DNA from: JAPPHY01 sp965247535
GTDB taxonomy: Bacteria; Chloroflexota; Dehalococcoidia; Lucifugimonadales; UBA2985
Reading direction: 5' to 3'
Assembly (NCBI GenBank): GCA_965247535.1
Contig: OZ252018.1
Span: 1-64,000, forward strand
DNA length: 64,000 nt
The translations under genes and the position numbers were made by a program. Shown piece after piece: positions 52,125 through 60,971 of the stretch. The notes under the pieces are model-generated. The model was not told the origin of the DNA. It saw nothing but the letters and a program-made list of their open reading frames with translations, and did no database searches. The first letter of the stretch is position 1. Every line of letters starts with the position of its first letter.

Positions 52125-53813
52125 CTACCCGGTCACGGCGCCCTCAGAGGCCGATGACACGAGCTTGGCGTACTTGGCCAGCGCGCCCGTCGTGTGCGTG
52201 GACGGCGGCGCCTCGTTCTCCCGCAGCCTTGCCTGGATCTCCTCGTCGGTGAGCTCCACTTCCAGCAGACGGTTGGGGATGTCCATCGTGATCATATCGC
52301 CGTCGCGCAGCGCCGCGATGGGCCCGCCCACGGCCGCCTCAGGCGCAACGTGGCCCACCATCGGCCCGCGGGTGGCGCCGGAGAAGCGCCCGTCCGTTAT
52401 CAGCGCCACGTCGTCGCCCAGACCCTGGCCCACGATCGCAGCCGTCACGGCCAGCATCTCCCGCATGCCGGGCCCGCCCTTGGGCCCCTCGTAGCGGATC
52501 ACCACAACGTCGCCGGCCATGATCTCGCTCCGCCGGACCGCCTCGAACGCGTCCTGCTCGCGTTCGAACACCCTTGCAGGCCCCTTGTGGTAGGTCATTG
52601 CGTGGCCCGCAACCTTGATGACGCCGCCCTCGGGGGCCACGTTCCCCTTCAGAATGGCCAGCGAGCCGGTGTCGCTCAGCGGCGAGGATACGGGGAACAC
52701 CACCTTCTGATCGTGGTTCTCCTCCACGCCCTCCAGGTTCTCGCGCAGCGTCTTGCCGGTGACTGTCATGGTATCGCCGTGCATCAGGCCGGCGTCCAGC
52801 AGTCGCCTCATCACCTGCGCCAGACCGCCCGCCTGGTCGAGGTCCGCCATGACGTACTTGCCGCCCGGGCGCATATCTGCGATGTAGGGTGTGTTGCGAC
52901 TGATGTAGTCGAAGTCGTCGATGTCCAGGGCGACTTCCGCCTCGCGGCTGATGGCGAGCAGGTGCAGGACGGCATTCGTGGAGCCTCCCATCGCAACCAC
53001 GACGGCGATGGCGTTCTCGAAGGCCTTGCGCGTGAGGATGTCCCTGGGTGTGATGCCCATCTCCAGCATACGGAGCACGGCCTCGCCGGACTGCTGGCAC
53101 TCCTCGGGCTTGCGCGGGTCGACGGCGGGTATGGAGCCGTCGCCAGGCAGGGCCATGCCCATGGCCTCGATGGCGGCGGACATGGTGTTGGCGGTGAAGA
53201 GGCCCGCGCACGATCCCTCGCCGGGGCAGGCCACGCGCTCCAGCGCATCCAGGTCGGCGTCCGACATGGAGCCGCGGGAGTGGGCGCCCACGGCCTCGAA
53301 CACGTCCTGAATATTGACGTCGCGCCCCTGGAAGCGGCCGGGCATGATGGTGCCTCCGTAGACGAACACGGACGGTATGTTGAGGCGCGCCATGGCCATG
53401 AGGCAGCCCGGCATGTTCTTGTCGCAGCCCGCGACGGCCACCAGGCCATCGAACCACTCGGCCATAGACACCAGCTCGATGGAGTCGGCGATGACCTCGC
53501 GGCTGACAAGCGATGCCTTCATGCCCTCCGTGCCCATCGAGATGCCGTCGCTGACGGTGATGGTCCCGAACTCAAACGGAGTGCCACGCGCCTCGCGCAC
53601 GCCCTGCTTGACGCGGGCGGTGAGCCGGCTGAGGTGCACGTTGCAGGGCGTCACGTCGCTGGCGAGGTTGGCTATGCCGACGAATGGGCTGCTGAGCGCC
53701 GCGTCGTCGAGGCCGGTGGCGCGGAGCATGGCGCGGGCGGGAGTGCGCGCCGGCCCCGTGGTGATCTCGCGGCTCTTGTGCTTGAGGTTGTTGGGACCCG
53801 GTCTGGCCTGCAT
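52125..53813 (-). CDS. ilvD: Dihydroxy-acid dehydratase
   Basis: A 562-aa Fe-S dehydratase acting in isoleucine, valine and pantothenate synthesis. Cluster cysteines are visible in DVTPCNVHL, AGCDKNMPGC and ACPGEGSCAGLFTANT. GDGSIPAVD, MGGSTNAVLHLLAIS and TDGRFSGATRGPMVGHVAPEA are conserved. Length is standard. No other branched-chain gene is adjacent. A plausible promoter lies upstream at 53853-53881. Confidence 0.96.
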   Translation of the reverse strand: MQARPGPNNLKHKSREITTGPARTPARAMLRATGLDDAALSSPFVGIANLASDVTPCNVHLSRLTARVKQGVREARGTPFEFGTITVSDGISMGTEGMKASLVSREVIADSIELVSMAEWFDGLVAVAGCDKNMPGCLMAMARLNIPSVFVYGGTIMPGRFQGRDVNIQDVFEAVGAHSRGSMSDADLDALERVACPGEGSCAGLFTANTMSAAIEAMGMALPGDGSIPAVDPRKPEECQQSGEAVLRMLEMGITPRDILTRKAFENAIAVVVAMGGSTNAVLHLLAISREAEVALDIDDFDYISRNTPYIADMRPGGKYVMADLDQAGGLAQVMRRLLDAGLMHGDTMTVTGKTLRENLEGVEENHDQKVVFPVSSPLSDTGSLAILKGNVAPEGGVIKVAGHAMTYHKGPARVFEREQDAFEAVRRSEIMAGDVVVIRYEGPKGGPGMREMLAVTAAIVGQGLGDDVALITDGRFSGATRGPMVGHVAPEAAVGGPIAALRDGDMITMDIPNRLLEVELTDEEIQARLRENEAPPSTHTTGALAKYAKLVSSASEGAVTG

Positions 53814-53852
53814 GGCGCCTCCTGTGCTGGGGGTGTGAGTGGTTTCAGGGGT

Positions 53853-53881
53853 AGTGTAGTCGCGCCGCCGACCGCTGGCAA
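53853..53881 (-). promoter_or_regulatory. Candidate ilvD promoter
   Basis: TTGCCA (53881-53876) and TACACT (53858-53853) on the minus strand are spaced by 17 bases, about 40 bases before the ilvD start. Confidence 0.5.
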
Positions 53882-54100
53882 CTCTTGACGCGCGTGGGGG
53901 ACAGGTGGTGCAGCGGACCTACGATAGCGGTCCGAATCGATCTGCAAAGAAAGCGGCTACGTACGAAGAGAACGGCGTGCCCGGCTGGGTGAACTCAATT
54001 GTCAGTTCGACAACAAGTAACCCCCGTGTGTGCGCAGACACGCGCGGCCATGCGGTATAATGCAGGTGGCGCTCACTCCACACCCGAACAGGAGCTACTC

Positions 54101-55072
54101 ATGAAGATACTCGTTACGCTGGACGGTTCCACCTTCTCGGAAGCCATTTTGCCCGCGGCGGCACAGCTTGCGCAGGCCACCGGCTCAGAGGTTCACCTGC
54201 TCAGCGTCGTCGAGGACCCTAGCATCCGCCGCTCGTGGGTCGAAGCAATAGCGATGGGCGAGGCCGGCACGGGCGAGTTCATGATCCCTCCAGCTTCCAT
54301 GCCGCGCTACCCGGACGCGGGCCGCGGCGCGGACATGAGCGCGGAAACTCTCGAGGAGGCCATCCAATCCGCCAAGCAGTACCTGGACGAGGTGGCACTG
54401 CACTTTCCCGCAGGAGCGAAGTCCAGCGCCGTCCCCGGCAACGATCCGGTCGCCGCCATCGCCGAATACGCCGCCGAGAACAGCATCGAGCTTATCGCCA
54501 TGTCCACCCACGGCCGTTCGGGCATAGGCCGGTGGGTCTACGGCAGCAACGCCGACAAGCTGCTCCAGTCCACCGCCTACCCCATTCTGCTTGTACGCCC
54601 CCGGAACGGCGACGCGCCTGCGCAGGGCGACGTGAAGGTCGACACGCTGCTGGTGCCGCTTGACGGCTCGTTGCTTGCGGAGGAGGCTTTCGCCCACGCC
54701 GAAGCGCTGGCCTTGCAAATGTCGCTCAAGCTCTCGCTCATCCGCGTTATCACTACACCCGCCATCGCCTACCCCGGCACGGAGACCTACGCGTACGATC
54801 CCGCATTCTTCACCCAGCTGGAAGGCGACGCCATCGCATACCTGCAGGAGAAGCAAGCGCAGTTGGAGTCGAAGGGCCTGGAGGTCTCCTGCACAGTGAA
54901 GGCCGGCTACCCCGCCGCCAACATAATCGACTTTGCGGAAGACAGCGAGGGAAGCGTCATCGTAATGTCTACGCACGGGCGCGGCGGCCTGGGCAGGTGG
55001 ATACTGGGCAGCGTGGCCGACCGCGTGCTCCGCGCAGCCTACCGGCCTATCCTGTTGATTCGCTCCAACTAG
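54101..55072 (+). CDS. Tandem universal stress protein
   Basis: A 323-aa protein made of two Usp domains (about residues 1-160 and 175-323). The ATG at 54101 has AGGAG upstream and a TATAAT at 54056-54061. Each domain has the nucleotide-binding pattern G-x2-G-x9-G-S: STHGRSGIGRWVYGSNADKLL (first, read in parts) and STHGRGGLGRWILGSVADR (second). The fold binds ATP and is linked to stress tolerance. The uracil-DNA glycosylase gene begins four bases after the stop, so the two are likely co-expressed. Confidence 0.9.
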   Translation: MKILVTLDGSTFSEAILPAAAQLAQATGSEVHLLSVVEDPSIRRSWVEAIAMGEAGTGEFMIPPASMPRYPDAGRGADMSAETLEEAIQSAKQYLDEVALHFPAGAKSSAVPGNDPVAAIAEYAAENSIELIAMSTHGRSGIGRWVYGSNADKLLQSTAYPILLVRPRNGDAPAQGDVKVDTLLVPLDGSLLAEEAFAHAEALALQMSLKLSLIRVITTPAIAYPGTETYAYDPAFFTQLEGDAIAYLQEKQAQLESKGLEVSCTVKAGYPAANIIDFAEDSEGSVIVMSTHGRGGLGRWILGSVADRVLRAAYRPILLIRSN

Positions 55073-55076
55073 GGCA

Positions 55077-55769
55077 GTGACCGGCCATCGGGCACTGGAA
55101 GACCTCAACCGCAGGGTAGTAGACTGCCGCATGTGCCCACGGCTTGTGGAGCACAGGGAGCGCACGGCCCGCGAGAAACGAGCCATGTACCGCGACGAGG
55201 AGTACTGGGGCCGGCCGCTTCCTTCATTCGGTGACTCGCAGGCCCGCCTCCTCATCGTTGGCCTTGCGCCGGCCGCACACGGCGGTAACCGCACGGGACG
55301 CATGTTCACCGGCGACAGCAGCGGCGACTGGCTCTTCGAGACGCTCCACAAGTACGGGTTCGCCAGCTCACCAACGTCGCGTCGCCGCGACGACGGGCTG
55401 ACTCTGACGGACGCCTACATAACCGCTGCCGTGCGCTGCGCGCCGCCGGACAACAAACCCACAACCGAGGAGAAACGCCGGTGTCGCTCGTACCTGGCAG
55501 GCGAGCTGTCGCTGCTGACGGGCGTGCGAGTGATCGTCGCGCTAGGCAGGATCGCCTTCGACGGCTACCTAGCGGCGAGGCGGGAGCTGGGCATGACGCC
55601 GTTGAGGCCGGCGCCGCGCTTCTCACACGCGGCCGCTCAGACGCTGCAGGACGGGGTCACGATGGTCTCGTCCTATCATCCCAGCCGGCAGAACACAAAC
55701 ACAGGCACCCTGACCCGCAAGATGTTCGAGGACGTATTCGAAGCCGTGCGGGGTATCCTGGACGGTTAG
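55077..55769 (+). CDS. Family 5 uracil-DNA glycosylase (UDGb-like)
   Basis: A 230-aa Fe-S uracil/hypoxanthine DNA glycosylase from a GTG start. GLAPAAHGGNRTGRMFTGD is the family 5 version of motif A (no Asp or Asn water activator right after GLAP), and SYHPSRQNTNTG is the leucine-loop motif. Cys17 and Cys20 (DCRMCPRL) with Cys in AVRCAPPDNK and RRCRSYL would hold the cluster. It repairs deaminated bases. Its end overlaps the convergent pterin dehydratase gene by four bases. Confidence 0.88.
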   Translation: MTGHRALEDLNRRVVDCRMCPRLVEHRERTAREKRAMYRDEEYWGRPLPSFGDSQARLLIVGLAPAAHGGNRTGRMFTGDSSGDWLFETLHKYGFASSPTSRRRDDGLTLTDAYITAAVRCAPPDNKPTTEEKRRCRSYLAGELSLLTGVRVIVALGRIAFDGYLAARRELGMTPLRPAPRFSHAAAQTLQDGVTMVSSYHPSRQNTNTGTLTRKMFEDVFEAVRGILDG

Positions 55770-56104
55770 TCGTACAGCCGGTCCGTCTTCGCAGCCATTA
55801 CAAAGTCGTTGCGGTGAAGCCCTCGTATCTTGTGGGTCCACCACGTGACGGTCACCCTGCCCCACTCCGTCACGATGCGCGGGTGGTGCCCCTCCTCCTC
55901 AGCCGCCTCACCTACGTTGCTGCTGAAGGCAAGCGCCTCCGCGAAGTTGGGGAACGTGAAGGTGCGCTTCAGCCGCTGAATGGAGTCCTCCTCCATCAGC
56001 TCCCAGTCGGCAACCTGTGGATGAAGCTCGGTGACCTCTTCCTCGGTGACCAGGGGCGAATCCCTGCGGCACGCCACGCACTTCTCCTGCATAAGCTGCG
56101 TCAT
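55766..56104 (-). CDS. Pterin-4a-carbinolamine dehydratase-like protein
   Basis: A 112-aa PCD/DCoH protein from the ATG at 56104, behind GAGGAGG. The catalytic-site segment is NFAEALAFSSNVGEAAEEEGHHPRI (read in parts) followed by VTVTWWTHKIRGLHRNDFVMA, with the conserved His pair. An N-terminal CVAC motif is also seen in bacterial relatives. It would dehydrate 4a-hydroxy-tetrahydropterins, or serve another role, since no aromatic amino acid hydroxylase is visible. The gene lies downstream of the riboflavin run on the same strand. Confidence 0.88.
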   Translation of the reverse strand: MTQLMQEKCVACRRDSPLVTEEEVTELHPQVADWELMEEDSIQRLKRTFTFPNFAEALAFSSNVGEAAEEEGHHPRIVTEWGRVTVTWWTHKIRGLHRNDFVMAAKTDRLYD

Positions 56105-56177
56105 GTTCAACCTCCTCAGCCTCTGAGATTTGACGATGCGCGGCCCGGCGGCCAATCCCGAGCGTTACCCTGTCGAC

Positions 56178-56708
56178 TCAGCTCGATGGCTGCCCGACGT
56201 CCGCGCTCCGCAGCCGCCGCAACAGGTTCGCCATCTCGATGGCGGACAGTGCGGCGTCGTAGCCGCGGTTGCCCGCGCCGCCTCCCGCCCTCGCCAGCGC
56301 CTGCTCCTCCGTGTAGGTCGTCAGGATGCCGAAGGTCATCGGGACGCCCGTTTCCCTGGATGCCTCCGCAATGCCCCTGGCAGCCTCACCGGCCACGTAT
56401 TCGAAATGGGCGGTCTCGCCCTTGATGACTGCGCCGATGCAGACCAGCGCGTCCCACCGACCGCTGCGGGCCATCTCGGCGGCCGCTAACGGCACCTCGA
56501 AGGAGCCGGGCACCCAGCAGACCGCAAGGTCGTCCTCACGCAGTCCGTGGGTCAGCAGGGCCTCGCACGCGCCCTCCACAAGCCTGGACGTGACGAACCG
56601 GTTGAAGCGAGCGGCTACGACGCCTATTCGCAGGCCCTGCGCGTCCAGCCCGCCGGCGAGTCGGAGCCCGGGACCTCCTTCATCCTCCTCGTAGGAGGGG
56701 CCCTTCAA
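56178..56708 (-). CDS. ribH: 6,7-dimethyl-8-ribityllumazine synthase
   Basis: A 176-aa enzyme for the penultimate step of riboflavin synthesis. RIGVVAARFNRFVTSRLVEGA, VPGSFEVPLAAAEMA, ALVCIGAVIKGETAHFEYVA and the catalytic His in this last block are diagnostic, as is VPMTFGILTTYTEEQA. The start is uncertain: a TTG at 56708 overlaps the ribBA stop and gives a Glu/Gly-rich leader of about 25 residues, which may be longer than the real N-terminus. Confidence 0.92.
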   Translation of the reverse strand: MKGPSYEEDEGGPGLRLAGGLDAQGLRIGVVAARFNRFVTSRLVEGACEALLTHGLREDDLAVCWVPGSFEVPLAAAEMARSGRWDALVCIGAVIKGETAHFEYVAGEAARGIAEASRETGVPMTFGILTTYTEEQALARAGGGAGNRGYDAALSAIEMANLLRRLRSADVGQPSS

Positions 56709-57919
56709 CTCCTTGCCTCCCCCATCTCCAGCAGGTGGCCAAGCTTCTGGTGCTTGGTCTCCATATACCGCTCGTTCTCGGGCGTGGACGGCACAATTAT
56801 GGGAACACGCTCCACCAACCGAATGCCGTACGCCTCCAGCCCTATCACCTTCTTGGGGTTGTTGGTGAGCAGACGCATGTTCCTCACGCCGAGGTCCACC
56901 AGGATCTGCGCTCCAATGCCGTAGTGACGAAGGTCCGGCCCAAATCCCAGGCTTGCGTTAGCCTCCACGGTGTCAAGCCCGCTGTCCTGAAGGGCATAGG
57001 CCTTGATCTTGTTGTGCAGCCCAATGCCCCGGCCCTCCTGGCGCATGTACAGAAATACGCCCTTGCCCTCCTGGGCAATGAGGTGGAGCGCCAGGTCGAT
57101 CTGTGCGCCGCAGTCGCACCGCTTGCTGCCGAACACGTCCCCGGTCAGGCACTCGCTGTGCACCCTCACCAGCACCGGGTCGTCCGGGCCAACATCGCCC
57201 AAGACCAGCGCCAGGTGCTCCGCCGTATCCACCTCGCTCCTGAAGGCCACCGCGGTGAACTCACCGAACCCGGTGGGAAGCCTGGCCTCAGCCACGCGCT
57301 GCACCATGTTCTCGTGCAGCCGCCGGTAGGCGATGATCTGGGCCACGCTGATGATCCGGAGGCCGTGGAGCTCGGCAAACTCCTCCAGGTCCGGCATCCG
57401 GGCCATGGTGCCGTCATCCTTCAGAATCTCGCAGAGGACGGCCGCGGGGTAGAGTCCGGCCAGTCTGGCCAGGTCTATGGAGCCCTCCGTCTGGCCCGCC
57501 CGCACGAGCACGCCCCCTTCCTGGTATCGCAGGGGGAAGAGGTGACCCGGTCTGGCCAGGTCCTCCGGCTTTGTGGCCGGGTCCAGCATGGCTCGGATGG
57601 TGGCTGCTCTGTCGAACGCAGAAACGCCGGTGGTCGTGCCACGGGTGGCGTCCACCGAGACGGTGAAGGCGGTGGTGAAGCGGGAGGTGTTGTCCCGCAC
57701 CATCATGGGCAGTCCAAGCTCCTCCAGCCGCTGTTCGGTCAGAGGAATGCACACCAGCCCACGGCCGTGCGTGACCATGAAGTTTACGGACTCCGGCGTC
57801 GCCATCTCCGCGGCGACTATGAGGTCGCCCTCGTTCTCCCGGTCTTCATCGTCAACCAGGATCACGGGTTTGCCGTCACGAAAGTCCTGAATCGCCTCTT
57901 CAATCGTAGCCAGTGCCAT
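56705..57919 (-). CDS. ribBA: 3,4-dihydroxy-2-butanone 4-phosphate synthase / GTP cyclohydrolase II
   Basis: A 404-aa fusion feeding both branches of riboflavin synthesis. The ATG at 57919 follows GGAGG. The RibB half has VDDEDRENEGDLIVAAE and THGRGLVCIPLTEQRL. The RibA half has RVHSECLTGDVFGSKRCDCG, whose cysteines bind zinc, and YMRQEGRGIGLHNKI. Both halves look intact. It lies between ribE and ribH on one strand. Confidence 0.96.
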   Translation of the reverse strand: MALATIEEAIQDFRDGKPVILVDDEDRENEGDLIVAAEMATPESVNFMVTHGRGLVCIPLTEQRLEELGLPMMVRDNTSRFTTAFTVSVDATRGTTTGVSAFDRAATIRAMLDPATKPEDLARPGHLFPLRYQEGGVLVRAGQTEGSIDLARLAGLYPAAVLCEILKDDGTMARMPDLEEFAELHGLRIISVAQIIAYRRLHENMVQRVAEARLPTGFGEFTAVAFRSEVDTAEHLALVLGDVGPDDPVLVRVHSECLTGDVFGSKRCDCGAQIDLALHLIAQEGKGVFLYMRQEGRGIGLHNKIKAYALQDSGLDTVEANASLGFGPDLRHYGIGAQILVDLGVRNMRLLTNNPKKVIGLEAYGIRLVERVPIIVPSTPENERYMETKHQKLGHLLEMGEARS

Positions 57920-57954
57920 GTTGCGCCCTCCGCGGCGGCTGTATGGTCGGATCG

Positions 57955-58554
57955 CTACGCGGAAGGCTCTTGCTGCACTCTGGGCTGCAGGAGTTTTTCC
58001 ACGTACTTTGCCAGTATGTCCACCTCCAGGTTGACCGGGTCGCCCGGCGCCCGATTGCCCAGATTGGTGTGCTTCAATGTATATTCTACCACAGAGACCA
58101 GGAACGACTGCTCGGTGCAATCCACCACCGTGAGGCTCACGCCGTCCACCGCAATGAACCCCTTCTCCACCACGTACCGCGCCAGGCGCTGCGGCATGGT
58201 GAAGCGCATCAGCACGGCCTCGCCCTCTGGCTGCGCGTCTACCAGCGACCCCGTGGCGTCTACGTGCCCCTGCGTGAAGTGCCCTCCAAGCGGCGTGCCG
58301 AGCGTGAGCGCCGGCTCCAGGTTCACCGGGTCGCCCGGCCTGAGCGAGCCCAGGCTAGTGCGCCTGAGCGTCTCCGGCATCGTGTCCACTGAGAACCAAC
58401 CGTCGCCCCTGGCAGTGACCGTAAGGCAGGCGCCGTTGACGGCAATGCTGTCTCCGTCGCGCAGCGCGGCCAGGGTGGCCTCGGCCTCAACCCTCATGCC
58501 GGAGCCGTCCCGCTCCCGCAGCCTACCGACCTCCTGCACTATTCCGGTGAACAT
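57955..58554 (-). CDS. ribE: Riboflavin synthase, alpha subunit type
   Basis: A 199-aa protein of two similar barrels, dismutating two lumazines to riboflavin. MFTGIVQEVGRL opens the first barrel; GDSIAVNGACLTVTA and, in the second barrel, KGFIAVDGVSLTVVD are the paired repeat motifs, and GGHFTQGHVDATG matches the conserved GGHxxxGHVD. It starts five bases after ribD. Confidence 0.95.
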   Translation of the reverse strand: MFTGIVQEVGRLRERDGSGMRVEAEATLAALRDGDSIAVNGACLTVTARGDGWFSVDTMPETLRRTSLGSLRPGDPVNLEPALTLGTPLGGHFTQGHVDATGSLVDAQPEGEAVLMRFTMPQRLARYVVEKGFIAVDGVSLTVVDCTEQSFLVSVVEYTLKHTNLGNRAPGDPVNLEVDILAKYVEKLLQPRVQQEPSA

Positions 58555-58559
58555 CAGCG

Positions 58560-59642
58560 CTACCTCACGTATCCCGTGATCATCACGTCATCGCCGATCA
58601 GCTCGGTCTCGGAGCGCGTTAGACGTACAGCGGCGGCCATAGCGTCCGCGCCGGCCCCGGCCACCGGCGTTGGAGCGTCGCGCCCTCCGAGTACGACGGG
58701 CGATACGAACGCGACCACCTTATCGACCAGGCCCAAGTCGAACATCGAACCCAGCAGCACGCCCCCTCCCTCCACGAGCAGGCTGGTAATGCCCCGCTGT
58801 CCCAGGGCCTGCATCAGGGCCCGCAGGTCCACTTGGCCGTTTCCAGCAGGCAGTTGGGCCACCTCTGCGCCGGACGCGCCCAGGGCAGCCACTCTTTCGG
58901 CCGCCGCGTTGGGCGTGGCCACGAGCACGGGGCCGGGTTCGCACAGGAGCTGCGCATTCGGCGGCAGCGACGCGGCGCCCTCGACTACAACGCGCAGCGG
59001 CTGCCTCGGCAGGTTGCTTCCGGTATCGTCGCGGGCGGTCAGTCTTGGATCGTCGGCAAGGACGGTGCCTATACCGACCATCACCGCGTCCGACTGGCGC
59101 CGCAGTTCCCCGGCGCGGCGTCTCGCCTCCTCGGAGCTGATCCAGCGAGAGTCGCCGGATGCGGTGGCTATCTTGCCGTCCAAACTCATTGCAAACTTGG
59201 CCGTCACGAACGGAAGGCCCGTAGCCACAAACTTTGTGTATGCCTCCACCAGCTGCCGGGCCTCGTCGCCGCACTCGTCGACGTGTACGCTCAGGCCGGC
59301 GTCCTTGAGCTCCGTCACACCCTTGCCGTTCACCAGCGGGTTGGGGTCGAGCGTGGCCACGTGGACGTCGGTGATGCCCGCACTGATGATGTCGCGGGTG
59401 CATGGGGGCGTCTTGCCGAAGTGGCAGCAGGGCTCCAGCGTGGTGTAGAGGTGGGCGCCCCGGGCGAGGTCGGCGGCCTGCCGCATCGCGATGATCTCGG
59501 CGTGGGCCTGGCCCGGCGGAAGCGTGTGGCCCTCGCCCACCACCTGCCCGTCCTTGACCACAACCGCCCCCACGGGCGGGTTGGGACTCGACAGGCCCAG
59601 GGCCTCACGCGAGAGCTCCAGGGCGCGTTGCATGTAGCCCAT
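58560..59642 (-). CDS. ribD: Bifunctional riboflavin deaminase/reductase
   Basis: A 360-aa enzyme. The deaminase half has the zinc site HAEIIAMRQA and TLEPCCHFGKTPPCTRDII; the reductase half (from about residue 140) has FVTAKFAMSLDGKIAT, DSRWISSEEARR and DAVMVGIGTVLADDPRLTAR (read in parts). It follows dcd by five bases. I saw no FMN riboswitch in front of it; any regulation would act upstream of dcd. Confidence 0.95.
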   Translation of the reverse strand: MGYMQRALELSREALGLSSPNPPVGAVVVKDGQVVGEGHTLPPGQAHAEIIAMRQAADLARGAHLYTTLEPCCHFGKTPPCTRDIISAGITDVHVATLDPNPLVNGKGVTELKDAGLSVHVDECGDEARQLVEAYTKFVATGLPFVTAKFAMSLDGKIATASGDSRWISSEEARRRAGELRRQSDAVMVGIGTVLADDPRLTARDDTGSNLPRQPLRVVVEGAASLPPNAQLLCEPGPVLVATPNAAAERVAALGASGAEVAQLPAGNGQVDLRALMQALGQRGITSLLVEGGGVLLGSMFDLGLVDKVVAFVSPVVLGGRDAPTPVAGAGADAMAAAVRLTRSETELIGDDVMITGYVR

Positions 59643-59647
59643 GAGCC

Positions 59648-60220
59648 CTATCCGCTCGGGGTGAAGTCCCTGTGTATCCTGCTCGCGGTGGGCTCCGTCT
59701 GCCCCTGGTACTTGCTGCCCAATGCCGGCGAGCCGTAGGGATTCTCTGCCTCGGAGGTCAGCCGGAGGAAGGAGATCTGGCCGATCTTCATGGCGTAGTA
59801 AAGGGTGATGGGAAGGCTGGCCACGTTGCTCAGCTCCAGCGTGAGGTGGCCGGACCAGCCCGGGTCCACATAGCCCGCCGTTGAGTGGATTAGCAGACCC
59901 AACCTGCCCAGCGAGCTCTTGCCCTCCAGGCGCGCCACAATGTCCCCCGGTAGCGTGACGGACTCGAGCGTGCTGCCCAGTACGAACTCGCCCGGGTGCA
60001 GGAAGAAGGGTCCCTCCTCCGGAATCTCCTCCACCTCCGTGAGGTCCGGCATGTCCCGCCGCACGTCTATGTACGGCTGGCGCGTGTTGCGGAAGACCAG
60101 CAGCCTCCGGTCCAGGTGCAGGTCAACGCTTGCCGGCTGAATGCAGGAAAGGTCCAGGGGATCGATGACGATCCTCCCACAGCCCAACTCTTCCCTGATT
60201 GTGCGATCGCTGAGTACCAT
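59648..60220 (-). CDS. dcd: dCTP deaminase
   Basis: A 190-aa trimeric nucleotide-pool enzyme turning dCTP into dUTP. MVLSDRTIREEL, CIQPASVDLHLDRRLLVF, LEGKSSLGRLGLLIHSTAGYVDPGW (read in parts) with the catalytic Glu region, and the C-terminal YQGQTEPTASRI are conserved. The bifunctional dUTP-forming versions cannot be excluded. It heads the run dcd-ribD-ribE-ribBA-ribH. Confidence 0.93.
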   Translation of the reverse strand: MVLSDRTIREELGCGRIVIDPLDLSCIQPASVDLHLDRRLLVFRNTRQPYIDVRRDMPDLTEVEEIPEEGPFFLHPGEFVLGSTLESVTLPGDIVARLEGKSSLGRLGLLIHSTAGYVDPGWSGHLTLELSNVASLPITLYYAMKIGQISFLRLTSEAENPYGSPALGSKYQGQTEPTASRIHRDFTPSG

Positions 60221-60419
60221 GCGCTCCTCTCAAGGATGGTGAGGACGGCGAAGCGACGGGAGAATTCTAGCAGTCCCTACAGGGTACCGCAATGCGGCGG
60301 TGTGCGATTAGTGAAATCTCCCCATTTGCATTATAATTCCCCAATCCGCCCTTAATCCAGACGCGCTGCCACTACGTATATATTAGTGGAGCGGCGGCAC
60401 TCAGCTAAGAGGGGACGCC

Positions 60420-60971
60420 GTGGACTACCACCTTCTGGAGGATACAGAGTTGACTTCTCTGGTCGCATCCGGGGACCAGCAGGCCCTTGCGGCCCTTTAC
60501 GACCGGCACGCCTCCAGGGTATTCTCCCTGGCGCTCGCGCTGCTGGGGAACTACCACGACGCGGAAGAGGTCACGCAGGACGTCATCATGTCCGTCTGGC
60601 AGAACAGCGGCACCTACGACCCCCTGCGAGCCCGCTTCTCCACCTGGATCACACGGATCGCGCACAACCGCACCGTGGACGAGCTCAGGAGGAGACGCAG
60701 GCGCGCCGCCGACTCGCGCCTGGAAGACCAGGAGATCGAGCGGCCCGACTCCACGGAGGCCGGGCTGGATTACGAGACTGTCCGCAGGGCACTCTACGAC
60801 CTCCCGGAGGAGCAACGCAGGGTGGTGTACCTTGGCTTCTTTCAGGGATACACGCACACGGAGATAGCAAAGCTGCTGGACAGGCCGCTGGGCACCGTGA
60901 AGACCCAGATGAGGTCGGCCCTCAGATTGCTGAGAGATCGAGTTACCGCATCCGCGGAGGAAGTGCTATGA
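60420..60971 (+). CDS. ECF-type RNA polymerase sigma factor
   Basis: A 183-aa sigma factor from a GTG start behind GAGGGG. Region 2 (residues about 25-95) has LYDRHASRVFSLALALLGNYHDAEEVTQDV (read in parts) and WITRIAHNRTVDELRRRRRR; region 4 (about 120-172) has LPEEQRRVVYLGFFQGYTHTEIAKLL and the recognition helix LGTVKTQMRSALRLLR. The stop overlaps the anti-sigma ATG by four bases, so it is held by that membrane partner until a signal arrives. Confidence 0.93.
   Translation: MDYHLLEDTELTSLVASGDQQALAALYDRHASRVFSLALALLGNYHDAEEVTQDVIMSVWQNSGTYDPLRARFSTWITRIAHNRTVDELRRRRRRAADSRLEDQEIERPDSTEAGLDYETVRRALYDLPEEQRRVVYLGFFQGYTHTEIAKLLDRPLGTVKTQMRSALRLLRDRVTASAEEVL

Noticed and set aside
60221..60419. 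A possible FMN riboswitch controlling dcd and the rib genes
   Set aside because: I could not find the conserved AGGATAT/GGGCG-type core of the RFN element; only a TATAAT-like box is present.
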